Below, in pieces: positions 1 through 8,020 of a stretch of DNA of 64,000 nt (positions are counted from its first letter, which is position 1; each line of letters starts with the position of its first letter). The position numbers and the translations under genes are program-made. The notes under the pieces were generated by a model that made no database searches, was not told the origin of the DNA, and saw only the letters and a program-made list of their open reading frames with translations. The DNA is from Bacteroidales bacterium (GTDB lineage Bacteria > Bacteroidota > Bacteroidia > Bacteroidales > WCHB1-69). Location of the stretch: NCBI GenBank assembly GCA_017525245.1, contig JAFXTE010000008.1, forward strand, positions 62,001 to 126,000, given 5' to 3'.

Positions 1-196
1 GTCGATTTTTGCGTGTGTTTTCGCCTATTTCGTTGCCGACAAATGGCTTGAACAGTTCGCCGAGCGCATCGGCCTCTCGCCGTTGTATTTCATTTTTGGC
101 GCAACGGTGGTTCTTCTCATCGTAGCAATCGTAGTCGTTATGAGTAGTATCAGAATTGCGAGGACTAACCCTGCTGAGGCGTTGAAGAAGGAGTAG
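1..196 (+). CDS. ABC transporter permease (FtsX/MacB type), C-terminal end only
   Basis: The gene is cut by the left edge. The frame begins at base 2 and stops at TAG 194-196, giving 64 residues. They contain one long hydrophobic helix followed by the tail ARTNPAEALKKE, the usual ending of FtsX-domain permeases in Bacteroidetes. The complete permease at 1028 ends in the same residues, so the two are paralogues. Such permeases pair with an ATPase in the inner membrane and move or release peptides, lipids or lipoproteins; the substrate cannot be read here. Confidence 0.85.
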   Translation, partial: SIFACVFAYFVADKWLEQFAERIGLSPLYFIFGATVVLLIVAIVVVMSSIRIARTNPAEALKKE

Positions 197-209
197 TTAC
201 TTGAAAAGG

Positions 210-533
210 TCAATTGATATGTGCAAAATGGTCCAAATAACGGTTGAGCGCGGCAAGGGTGTCCAAATCCCCATCAAGGAAAGCCCCGCAGTAAAGTTCC
301 CGGAATCGGCAGAGCTCTTTCAGGAGGGCTTTGCGGTTGGGTTGCCCATGCCTACCGTATGCGATGGTCAAGTCGATGAGCTCCTGCATCCGCTCAAAAG
401 CCTTTTCGGCGTTGTCGCGACGGCCCTTGGCGAGCCATTTCGTGGCACGATAAGTTTCGCTCCCAATATTGGCCATCTGTTTTGCAAAGGGCATCTCGGC
501 CCATGCTCCGTTACTGAGTGTCACGTGCTGCAT
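210..533 (-). CDS. conserved hypothetical protein, partner of DUF5674 gene
   Basis: 107 residues, predicted mostly helical, with no membrane segment or signal peptide. The first codon overlaps the stop codon of the upstream DUF5674 gene (TAATG), so the two are translationally coupled. I do not recognise the family. A decayed copy of its 3' end lies at about 5090-5165 behind another permease tail, showing that the permease-plus-this-gene unit was once duplicated. The helical content would fit a small four-helix bundle, but this is inference only. Confidence 0.65.
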   Translation of the reverse strand: MQHVTLSNGAWAEMPFAKQMANIGSETYRATKWLAKGRRDNAEKAFERMQELIDLTIAYGRHGQPNRKALLKELCRFRELYCGAFLDGDLDTLAALNRYLDHFAHIN

Positions 534-871
534 TATTCAACGAATTTTGAAACGATGGATTTTATTTGTTCCCTGACTTCTGGATTCTCAACATCACGGC
601 TGCGGTTGCCTTGCCAAGAACGGATATTGATTAAGGAGTCGAATTCGATGAAGTCTTCCCCTGTTTCTTCTGGATACAGGTTGAAACCCCAAAGATTTTC
701 CTGCTCCGAACCGTTTTCGAGTAACATCGACTCCAAGTCGGCATGGAGCTCTGCGTCCACAGCAAGAAGACCTTTTCTCACATCGGCCACACACTTAATC
801 ATATCAATGAAAGTATTGGATGCCAATTCTTTAAGTTGTTCTCTTGATATTTTTTCAGTAAGTACCTGCAT
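533..871 (-). CDS. DUF5674 family protein
   Basis: 112 residues. The centre reads ELHADLESMLLENGSEQENL, then a WGFNLYPE motif, a FIEFDSLINIR segment and QGNRSRDVENPEVREQI. This matches my memory of DUF5674, a small soluble family of unknown function often found in pairs with another small gene. It is the first gene of a two-gene minus-strand unit and overlaps the next gene by one base. A TAnnTTTG promoter box lies at 887-894, 16 bases upstream of the start. Confidence 0.7.
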   Translation of the reverse strand: MQVLTEKISREQLKELASNTFIDMIKCVADVRKGLLAVDAELHADLESMLLENGSEQENLWGFNLYPEETGEDFIEFDSLINIRSWQGNRSRDVENPEVREQIKSIVSKFVE

Positions 872-886
872 AAATCATTTTTTCGG

Positions 887-894
887 CAAAAATA
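887..894 (-). promoter_or_regulatory. promoter -7 box of the DUF5674 pair
   Basis: Minus-strand TATTTTTG matches the Bacteroidetes -7 consensus TAnnTTTG and sits just upstream of the start at 871. Confidence 0.6.
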
Positions 895-911
895 ATAAAA
901 TATCAACTTCC

Positions 912-1016
912 TTGAGCAGCCCCGGAGAGGCAACACGCGCAAAGTGCTAATAACCCCACACAAGCGCAGAGCAGTGTGGAGACTGTGACACAAGCGCAGA
1001 GCAGTGTGAAACCTAA
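912..1016. repeat. short dispersed repeat with CCCCACAC/GTGTGG hairpins (copy 1)
   Basis: Contains GGAGAGGCAACACGCG followed by TAACCCCACACAAGCGCAGA and GCAGTGTGG. A second ACACAAGCGCAGAGCAGTGTG unit follows in tandem 26 bases on. A related copy lies at 18200-18270, and the same CCCCACA...TGTGGGG module forms part of the 255-bp repeats at 37877 and 51389. It occupies the leader of the permease gene at 1028. Confidence 0.7.
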
Positions 1017-1027
1017 AACCAAATGAT

Positions 1028-3400
1028 ATGAAAAGCTACCTCAAATTCCTCAGCAGAAACAAACTCTACACCGCCGTGGAGGCGGTGGGACTGGTGGTGA
1101 GCCTCGCGTTCGTGATTCTGATCGGCAACTACGTGTGGCAGCAGTACGCCATCTCTCATTCCACCCCTGACGGTGAACGTGTCTATGCCGTGAGCGCTGA
1201 CAACTACTTCTTCGGACTCTCGTGGTGGGACAAAGCCTGCTTCGAGGAGGAAATTCCCGAGGTGGAGACGGCCTGCCGGATAGGCTCTACCGACGAAGAT
1301 GCCATTGTCACGTATAAAGGCGAACCATTTAATGCCATTGTGACGTATGGAGACCCAGAGCTGTTCGAAATTTTCTCAGACCACCCCGTGGTGGATGGCA
1401 GTCTTGAACCTTACCGGTTGAAGGGACAGTGCCTTGTCTCTGAGTCTTTTGCGAAGCGCGTGCTGGGTGAAAACCCTGTGGGCAAGCAGGTCTCGATGCG
1501 TTTTTTTTTCGAGAACGTAGGCGAATACACAGTATGTGGTGTCTATCGTGACTTCACGAACTCGATGATGCCAACCACGGAAGTCCTCCTCAACCCCGAA
1601 TTTGAGCCGACACATGTCGGGAACGTGCCGTTCAGTTCTGTCGGGAATTTCACGACCTTGCTCAAGGTGCACGAAGGCACAGACAGAGAACTGTTTGCCC
1701 AAAAGATAAAAGCTGTCTGCCACAAAAACTACGACCGCATTGGTTTAGTCAAAGATTTTCTCATCTATACGCTACCCGAGGTCTATTTCAACGATAACCA
1801 GTTCCATTTCAAGAGCGGCAGTCGGCAAGTGCTGAGGGTTTTGTCGGTTGTGGTGCTTCTGCTCTTCGTCTCCGCGTTGTTCAACTATATCAACCTGAAC
1901 ATGGCCTTGTCGGGGAAACGGGCCAAGGAGATGGCCACGAGACGTCTTCTCGGCACGCAAAAGTCCAGAATCATATTCAACTATATGGTCGAATCCGTTT
2001 TGTTTACCGCAGTATGTTTCGTGGGTGCGCTGTTGTTAGCCTATGCGCTGCTCCCCATGATGAACAGTCTGCTGGGGATTTCAGGCGACGACGGCTTCCA
2101 CGCATGGCAGTTCGCGGCGATTCGGATAGGCATGTCGGCGGCCTGTCTCGCGACCTACCTTTTGGTCATTGTGCTGGCAGGTTGTTTGGCGGGTTTGGCT
2201 CCGGCGGCCATGGCGTCGCGATTCGCACCCATAGATGTTGTGCGCGGCCGCTACCGGCTTCGGAGCAAAATGCTGTTCAGCAAGGTGTTCATTGTCTTTC
2301 AGAATGTGATCACCGTCGTGATGATTGCCTTGGCACTGCTGATGGAAGTGCAGATGCGCTATATGCTCAACCGTCCTCTCAACGCTCGCTCCGAAGGACT
2401 GTACTCGCTTCAGTTTTTCACTCAGAACTACACAAAAGTGCAGCCGCTTATCGACCGTTTGGAGATGATTCCCGAGGTGGAAAGCGTTGGCTGCGGGCGC
2501 GGTTTCGCCGGGCAGATCCAGCAGCTTTTCGGTTTTCCGGACATGGAAGGAGAAGAAATCTCCGTCTGGTCCATTCTTTGTGATGATGTCTATTTCAACC
2601 AGCTCGGACTGCATGTCATAGAGGATTTCGGGCATCCCAAACCCAATTCCGTTTGGTTTTCCAAATCGTTGGCGGACAAACTGCTTCTGAACGATTCCTC
2701 AATGAACTATTATAGCCAACGGTTCAACTTCAACGGGGCAAAGGTGGAATGTGTTGGAGGTGTTTATGAAGACATTCCCACAAGTGTCTCCTCGGCTAAT
2801 GAGGAACAGTCGCTGATTGTCGTTGCTCCGAGGAAAGATATTGCGTTTGCAGAAGGTATAATGATTGAAATTTCAAGTAATTACAAGGAAGCAGAAGCGG
2901 CGGTCATGAATGCATACGAAGAGTATTCTGCCGAAGAGAACAGTTTTGTGGTGCCACCGGCCCGAAACGGCTATGTGCGGGACTTGTTGGACAGGTCTTT
3001 GCTGCCCGCCCAAAAGGCCATGCGCCTGCTCGAACTGTTCATGCTGCTATCCGTCTTGATCTCCCTGCTCGGCCTCGTTGCCATGAGCACCTACTACAGC
3101 GGCGAGAACACCAAGAGCATCGCCGTGCGGAAAACCTTCGGCAGCGATGTGCGGCGCGAGCTGTGGCGCACCGTCAGAAGCTACATGCTGCTCGTCGGAA
3201 TCGCGGCTATGATCGGTGTGCCTGTCGCTGTCTGGCTAAGCGGGAAGTATTTGGAACGTTTCGCCTATCGCATCGAGCATTACGGCTGGGTCTTCGCCGC
3301 GGCGGTCCTGCTCACCGCGCTGATGGCCTTCCTGTCGGTGCTGTGGCAGACACTCCGTGCCGCAAGGACGAACCCTGCGGAGGCGTTGAAGAAGGAATAG
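1028..3400 (+). CDS. ABC transporter permease with two FtsX domains
   Basis: 790 residues. An N-terminal membrane helix (about 12-35) is followed by a large extracytoplasmic MacB_PCD-like region (about 40-260). A first FtsX block of membrane helices covers about 275-410, then comes a second periplasmic region and a second FtsX block (about 665-785). The phrase EMATRRLLGTQKSRI after the first helix pair and the tail AARTNPAEALKKE are hallmarks of the duplicated MacB-like permease family common in Bacteroidetes. No ATPase partner of the ABC type is visible here; it may lie to the left. The substrate is unknown. Copies of its C-terminal tail are scattered through the first 6.6 kb. Confidence 0.85.
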   Translation: MKSYLKFLSRNKLYTAVEAVGLVVSLAFVILIGNYVWQQYAISHSTPDGERVYAVSADNYFFGLSWWDKACFEEEIPEVETACRIGSTDEDAIVTYKGEPFNAIVTYGDPELFEIFSDHPVVDGSLEPYRLKGQCLVSESFAKRVLGENPVGKQVSMRFFFENVGEYTVCGVYRDFTNSMMPTTEVLLNPEFEPTHVGNVPFSSVGNFTTLLKVHEGTDRELFAQKIKAVCHKNYDRIGLVKDFLIYTLPEVYFNDNQFHFKSGSRQVLRVLSVVVLLLFVSALFNYINLNMALSGKRAKEMATRRLLGTQKSRIIFNYMVESVLFTAVCFVGALLLAYALLPMMNSLLGISGDDGFHAWQFAAIRIGMSAACLATYLLVIVLAGCLAGLAPAAMASRFAPIDVVRGRYRLRSKMLFSKVFIVFQNVITVVMIALALLMEVQMRYMLNRPLNARSEGLYSLQFFTQNYTKVQPLIDRLEMIPEVESVGCGRGFAGQIQQLFGFPDMEGEEISVWSILCDDVYFNQLGLHVIEDFGHPKPNSVWFSKSLADKLLLNDSSMNYYSQRFNFNGAKVECVGGVYEDIPTSVSSANEEQSLIVVAPRKDIAFAEGIMIEISSNYKEAEAAVMNAYEEYSAEENSFVVPPARNGYVRDLLDRSLLPAQKAMRLLELFMLLSVLISLLGLVAMSTYYSGENTKSIAVRKTFGSDVRRELWRTVRSYMLLVGIAAMIGVPVAVWLSGKYLERFAYRIEHYGWVFAAAVLLTALMAFLSVLWQTLRAARTNPAEALKKE

Positions 3401-3416
3401 GGGATTTGTGGAGATT

Positions 3417-3446
3417 TGTGGAGACGCAAAATCTTGCGTCTCTACA
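3417..3446. repeat. GAGACG palindrome family, copy 1
   Basis: GAGACGCAA / TTGCGTCTC with loop AATC, directly behind the permease stop. It belongs to a dispersed palindrome family also found at 7978, 17510, 56917 and 59693. It may act as a bidirectional terminator. Confidence 0.7.
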
Positions 3447-3562
3447 GGTTGTATCCGTCGCCAAAACTAATCAAAAACTTTGAAAATGGTGATTTATACA
3501 TCTTATATTTCGCCATTTTATGTTATTTTTATTTATTTTGGCGGACTATCTGAATAAAATTG

Positions 3563-3570
3563 TATCTTTG
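3563..3570 (+). promoter_or_regulatory. promoter -7 box of the AAA ATPase
   Basis: TATCTTTG matches TAnnTTTG, 24 bases before the ATG at 3595, with AT-rich sequence upstream. Confidence 0.65.
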
Positions 3571-3594
3571 CACCTGTCATAAAACGGTATTGTT

Positions 3595-5016
3595 ATGGAT
3601 AAGGATTTTATCGGTAGAAAACAGGAAATCAAGATATTACAAGACATAAAAGATTCTGGAAAAGCTGAATTTGTGGCCGTTTATGGGCGTCGGCGCGTGG
3701 GCAAGACTTATCTGATACAGCAATTCTTCAATTACAGCTTCGCCTTCTCTGCCACGGGCATCCTAGAAGGCACCCGCGAAGAGGAACTCTTTGCCTTTAC
3801 GAGTGCCATGATTGCTGTCGGTTATACAGGACCCCAGCCCAAGACTTGGCTCGAAGCATTTGAAGCACTCAAATCCGTTTTAGAGAAACAGTCGCACAAA
3901 GGTCGTCTGGTCATCTATATTGATGAGCTCCCTTGCTTTGATACGCCCAAGTCAGGCTTTGTTCGTGCTTTAGGACATTTTTGGAACACATGGGCCGCAT
4001 TACGTAAAGATGTCATACTTGTTGTTTGCGGTTCCGCCACCTCTTGGATGATTGAGAACATTGTCAATGACCACGGAGGTCTCCATGATCGAACCACCCA
4101 TACTATCTATTTGAGGCAGTTTACGTTAGCAGAAACGGAATCCTATCTGAAGACTAAGAAAATCCATTGGCCGCGTCAGATGATTGTCGAGACATACATG
4201 ATGCTTGGGGGCGTGCCCTATTACCTCAGTTTGCTCAACCCTCAAGAGAGCCTCGCCCAAAACATCGACAGACTCTATTTCCATAAAAACGCCGAGCTTG
4301 GACCGGAATACAAACGTCTTTATGCCTCTCTGTTCAAGTCGCCAGAATCTTACATTCGCATTGTGGAGCTGTTAGGCAAGAACAAGCAGGGGCTCACAAG
4401 AGGAGAAATTGCAGAAAATCTGAAAATATCATCCAGCGGCACACTGAGTAAACAGCTTGAAAATCTGGAATATTGCGACATTATTCGCCGTTATGTGACC
4501 AAGATGGGTGGCAAACCTAAAACCAACGAGGCCTATTTCCAATTGGTGGACCTCTTCACGCTTTTCCATCTCACTTTCTCCAAGAAACTTACTACCGAAG
4601 ACTATTGGGTGCAGCATCTCAACACTCCAGTCCTTAACACTTGGCAAGGACTTGCTTTCGAGCATGTCTGCATGGTACATATAAACCAGATTCGTCATGC
4701 CCTTGGCCTTGACCGAATCGCGGTGGAATACTATTCTTGGCGAAGTTCTAAAGTTCCTCGGGCACAAGTGGATATGATTATTGAGCGTGCCGACCGTCTT
4801 ATCAACCTCTGCGAAATCAAATACACCCAATCAGAATACACCATCACTTCCGATGAGGACCTGAAAGTCCGAAATCGTGCGGCGGCATTCGTAAGAGAGA
4901 CTAAGACCCGAAGCGGTATTCTTCCCACCTGGATTACCCCTTACGGCCTTTCCCCGAATGAGTATTCCTCAAATGTCCAATATCAGGTGACGATGGATGA
5001 CCTGTTTGCCGGCTGA
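3595..5016 (+). CDS. AAA-family ATP-binding protein (archaeal-type ATPase with DUF234-like C-terminus)
   Basis: 473 residues. GRRRVGKT at about 32-39 is the Walker A loop and VIYIDELP at about 102-109 the Walker B. A winged-helix-like segment (RGEIAENLKISSSGTLSKQL) lies in the middle. The C-terminus has QVDMIIERADRLINLCEIKY, which resembles a PD-(D/E)XK nuclease core (D...ExK). This matches the abundant and poorly understood Bacteroidales ATPases with a DUF234-type tail. It has its own promoter and sits between permease debris, so it probably arrived as a unit; the debris directly after its stop supports this. Confidence 0.85.
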   Translation: MDKDFIGRKQEIKILQDIKDSGKAEFVAVYGRRRVGKTYLIQQFFNYSFAFSATGILEGTREEELFAFTSAMIAVGYTGPQPKTWLEAFEALKSVLEKQSHKGRLVIYIDELPCFDTPKSGFVRALGHFWNTWAALRKDVILVVCGSATSWMIENIVNDHGGLHDRTTHTIYLRQFTLAETESYLKTKKIHWPRQMIVETYMMLGGVPYYLSLLNPQESLAQNIDRLYFHKNAELGPEYKRLYASLFKSPESYIRIVELLGKNKQGLTRGEIAENLKISSSGTLSKQLENLEYCDIIRRYVTKMGGKPKTNEAYFQLVDLFTLFHLTFSKKLTTEDYWVQHLNTPVLNTWQGLAFEHVCMVHINQIRHALGLDRIAVEYYSWRSSKVPRAQVDMIIERADRLINLCEIKYTQSEYTITSDEDLKVRNRAAAFVRETKTRSGILPTWITPYGLSPNEYSSNVQYQVTMDDLFAG

Positions 5017-5020
5017 ATTG

Positions 5021-5165
5021 TCAGCTACGTTGCGTGCCGCGAAAACGAATCCTGCAGAGGCGTTGAAGAAGGAGTAGTTACTTGAAAATGTTAATTGATA
5101 TGTGCAAAATGGTCCAGATAACGGTTTAGAGCGGAAAGGGTATCCAAATTCCCATCAAGGAAACA
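5021..5165. pseudogene. debris of a permease tail plus the 3' end of the 107-residue gene
   Basis: Plus-strand codons from 5027 read TLRAAKTNPAEALKKE and stop at 5075-5077, a permease C-terminus without its body. The following ~85 bases match 197-285, the 3' end of the small minus-strand gene at 210, with scattered substitutions. The same gene junction is therefore present twice: intact at the left edge and as a remnant here. Confidence 0.8.
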
Positions 5166-5191
5166 ACACGCATTGATATTATAATATTTTG

Positions 5192-5199
5192 TACTTTTG
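5192..5199 (+). promoter_or_regulatory. promoter -7 box that decides the start of the secreted protein
   Basis: TACTTTTG fits TAnnTTTG, with a TTG about 19 bases upstream. Transcription would begin downstream of the ATG at 5189, so that codon cannot be used and the start must be the ATG at 5222. Confidence 0.65.
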
Positions 5200-5221
5200 C
5201 AGAAACAATTCCTATGTCAAG

Positions 5222-6289
5222 ATGAGATACAACAGATCTTTAATCCATGACGGTTTGTTAATGATGGTCGTTATCTTGTTTACTTCCATATCTTTTTCGG
5301 TTAAACTTCATGCTCAGCGGGTGTTTGCCCCGTATTACGATGACAAAGACGCCAGATTCCTTTATTGGGATTCATGTAGAAAAGACTATTTGCTCGTCAA
5401 GGACTATGATTTCGGATGCCTCTACATTCCAGGGATTGAAAAACCTGATTACGGTTACTCCTATAGCCATAAGACTCATAAGTTGACGCTGGTGGAGTGT
5501 AAGACGTTTATTGACATACCCGGTGTTCGCCTGAATCCAGATGGTTCCGCGATGATCGATTCGGCTGGCAATCCAATCTTTGAAGAAGTAGAGAAGGTAA
5601 AGACCAAACGTCGTTCGATCAAGTTACCCGATAGTTTGGCGGCTCCTTTGACGGAACTTTACCGTTTGGCTGTGAAGACCGCCCGTCCCGACACTTGTGT
5701 CAGCGATGAGCCGCCAATTTTGGATGGATGGGGATGGTCTTTTTATTCAGGAGCATTCCCTGGCGGTGTCGCGAATGACCCGTTCCGTCATTCCTGTTCA
5801 AACGACACGGTTCGGAATGTTCAGCGTTTCAATAGGATTCATTTCTCTGTGGAAAAAGCCGTAAGAGAAGGGAATGTGAAACCTATTGTGAAGGTGATGC
5901 CTGTAGTGTGGGATTTGATTGAGGCATGGGGCGGGAAAACTGGGGGAAAAAACGAAAAATTGTCTTTTGCGGATAAAATCAAAGAAGTTCGATACTTTGG
6001 AAATGTTATCCCAATTGAAGATTTTCACGTCAAAGAGGAGCGGAAGTGTTTCGAAGTTGCATGTAAAATGTCTTACGGTCGCTGGAAAGTAAAAACCGTT
6101 ATCCCGGAGTGGCTGGTTCGCGATGCGGAGTCGATTGAAATTTGGATTGTCCCGGATCGGCATGACAAAACCCCATACGTTGATTTGACGCGATGGTATA
6201 ATGCAGGGACTCTTCCTGTAGGAGTATGTGTCCAATGTCAGGATGGGGCAACAGGCCATTTGGATATTTATTTCAATTGTAAAGAATAA
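5222..6289 (+). CDS. secreted hypothetical protein
   Basis: 355 residues from the ATG at 5222. Residues about 1-32 are a signal peptide: basic MRYNRS, then a hydrophobic stretch ending near VKLHAQ. The mature part is rich in aromatic and charged residues with no membrane segment. I do not recognise a domain. It stands alone with its own promoter, between permease debris on both sides, so it may be an insertion into the former permease array. Confidence 0.65.
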   Translation: MRYNRSLIHDGLLMMVVILFTSISFSVKLHAQRVFAPYYDDKDARFLYWDSCRKDYLLVKDYDFGCLYIPGIEKPDYGYSYSHKTHKLTLVECKTFIDIPGVRLNPDGSAMIDSAGNPIFEEVEKVKTKRRSIKLPDSLAAPLTELYRLAVKTARPDTCVSDEPPILDGWGWSFYSGAFPGGVANDPFRHSCSNDTVRNVQRFNRIHFSVEKAVREGNVKPIVKVMPVVWDLIEAWGGKTGGKNEKLSFADKIKEVRYFGNVIPIEDFHVKEERKCFEVACKMSYGRWKVKTVIPEWLVRDAESIEIWIVPDRHDKTPYVDLTRWYNAGTLPVGVCVQCQDGATGHLDIYFNCKE

Positions 6290-6427
6290 GGCGTGTAAAG
6301 AATCCTTACACTGCTGTAAAGGATGTTTACGCTTTTTGCGGTATTCATATTGTATTCTGCTTAACGTCAATGACTTCACAGTTTGGCACGGTTGCTGTAT
6401 GGGATTTGCAGCTATAGATTTACCATT

Positions 6428-6571
6428 ATGCGAATCATCCAAAAATCCAAAACCGAGATGGTCTCCGCCATCCTCAACATCGCGGTGCTGGCCGTAACGG
6501 TGGCGGTGGTCACCTTAAGGAGTTTGCGGGCCGCGACGGTAAATCCGGTGAAATCGTTGAGGACGGAGTAG
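6428..6571 (+). pseudogene. C-terminal remnant of a further FtsX permease
   Basis: Reads a hydrophobic helix (ILNIAVLAVTVAVVTL) followed by RSLRAATVNPVKSLRTE and a TAG stop at 6569-6571. This is a clear FtsX-permease tail but diverged from the NPAEALKKE type. No matching permease body precedes it; the upstream ~130 bases show no gene. It is a remnant rather than a small gene. Confidence 0.7.
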
Positions 6572-6584
6572 AGATTTTCGTGTC

Positions 6585-7949
6585 CTAATACAACAGCCCC
6601 TCCATCCTGTCGATGATCCGGGTGTTCAAGTCGCAAAGGGTTTTGTATTTTTCCGTATGACGCAGACGGAGGGCCTTGAACGTGGTGCCCAATTTGCGCA
6701 AGGATCTTTTGTAGTGGACGTTGAGAATGCCGATAACCCCAGCTAACGTAATGTAAACCAGTCCTATCCAGAAATGGTGAGTGAGCAGACTGACCACCAC
6801 AAGCAGGAAGATGTACCAAATCGGGAAGGTGGCGAGCGTGCCGATGGCATACTGGAACGTGGAGTGCATCATCGGGTCTTTGATCTTGTGGGTGAGCCGC
6901 TGCGTGATGAAGTCCGGCAGGAAATTGTTGAGGTAGCCGAAAAGGAAAAGCGGCAACGTGAGGATCATCAAGAAAATACGGAGAATGAGTTTGGGCCATG
7001 AAATCTTCCGGTTGACCACCCAATGATGGAGACCCATCCGCTGCAACAAGCCCGTATATTGGCGCGTGTCTTCCATCAACACAGTGAAATCGTCAGGATT
7101 TTCCTCTTTCAGTTGACGGATGGCGGCGATGATGGTCATGGCAGCATCTTTCTGGTTAGGCAGAAAACGCGGACGCAACCCTTTGCGGCGCAATAGCGGC
7201 TCGCTCATGATATGCGTAAGTGCCTCTATCTCATTGTAATACTCTGGAATATCAATATCGGGAGTCATCTCCTTGACACGGGCGCGGGCCTTTTCATTGA
7301 GGGCAAGATACGCCTGGTTCGGAGCCTCCTTGTACAATTCGAAGAACTCATCGTATGTGAACGGCTTCCCGCAGGTGACCATCAAATCACTTTGAAAGTT
7401 GAAATAGTTGGAATAGTGGATGTTAAGCGGAAGAATCTGCACCCCGAGTTTGAAATCGTTCATTTCCTCGGCGGCGAAAGCGATACGGCTGAAACCTTTC
7501 TTGAAGGTACTCATGTAATGTCCGTGCTGGTGTCCTGCTTCGGGAAAAATGACTAATGTTCCACCCTTCTTCAGCACTTTAGCAGCCCGGTTGAAGATGG
7601 CCAGGTCTTTCTTGATGTCGTCACGACCGCCGTCGCGGTTGCGATAAACCGGCAAAATCTTCAAGAACCGCAAGATCCGCGCCACAAAGTCTTTCTTGAA
7701 GATGTCGCCGCGGGCAATGAACACCGGCTGCCGACCGTCCTTGTACATCGTGTGCAGAATCGCCATCGCGTCCATCATGCCGTTCTGGTGGTTGGCAATC
7801 ACAAACGTCGGCGTCCCCTTCGGCGGGATATTCTCCTTGTTCACGATATAGAAGTTGCGGTAATACACATGGTTATGCGCCGCACACAAGTACTTCATGT
7901 ACAGGTCATACCACCACGAGTGTTTGTCTATGTCTTCGAAGGAAATCAT
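6585..7949 (-). CDS. 1-acyl-glycerol-3-phosphate acyltransferase (PlsC family)
   Basis: 454 residues. The acyltransferase core shows NHQNGMMD at about 53-60 (the Bacteroidetes HX5D version of the HX4D motif), a basic KILPVYRNRDGGRDD region and FPEAGH at about 136-141. Two or three membrane helices lie near 325-395. The family transfers acyl chains to lysophospholipids at the inner membrane. It is longer than a minimal PlsC because of the C-terminal membrane region. It is a single gene facing a permease remnant, and no promoter box was obvious. Confidence 0.85.
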   Translation of the reverse strand: MISFEDIDKHSWWYDLYMKYLCAAHNHVYYRNFYIVNKENIPPKGTPTFVIANHQNGMMDAMAILHTMYKDGRQPVFIARGDIFKKDFVARILRFLKILPVYRNRDGGRDDIKKDLAIFNRAAKVLKKGGTLVIFPEAGHQHGHYMSTFKKGFSRIAFAAEEMNDFKLGVQILPLNIHYSNYFNFQSDLMVTCGKPFTYDEFFELYKEAPNQAYLALNEKARARVKEMTPDIDIPEYYNEIEALTHIMSEPLLRRKGLRPRFLPNQKDAAMTIIAAIRQLKEENPDDFTVLMEDTRQYTGLLQRMGLHHWVVNRKISWPKLILRIFLMILTLPLFLFGYLNNFLPDFITQRLTHKIKDPMMHSTFQYAIGTLATFPIWYIFLLVVVSLLTHHFWIGLVYITLAGVIGILNVHYKRSLRKLGTTFKALRLRHTEKYKTLCDLNTRIIDRMEGLLY

Positions 7950-7977
7950 TTTTTTAGGGTTGAGGGGTTAGGGTCGA

Positions 7978-8005
7978 GTAGAGACGCAAAATTTTGCGTC
8001 TCTAC
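7978..8005. repeat. GAGACG palindrome family, copy 2 (perfect 28-mer)
   Basis: GTAGAGACGCAAAA is followed immediately by its exact reverse complement. It lies between the 5' end of the acyltransferase and the 3' end of the S46 peptidase, where it could serve as a terminator of the peptidase transcript. Confidence 0.85.
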
Positions 8006-8020
8006 AACGTCACACATCGC

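Noticed and set aside
5798-6442. 214-codon open frame on the minus strand
   Set aside because: Antisense to the secreted protein with signal peptide at 5222.
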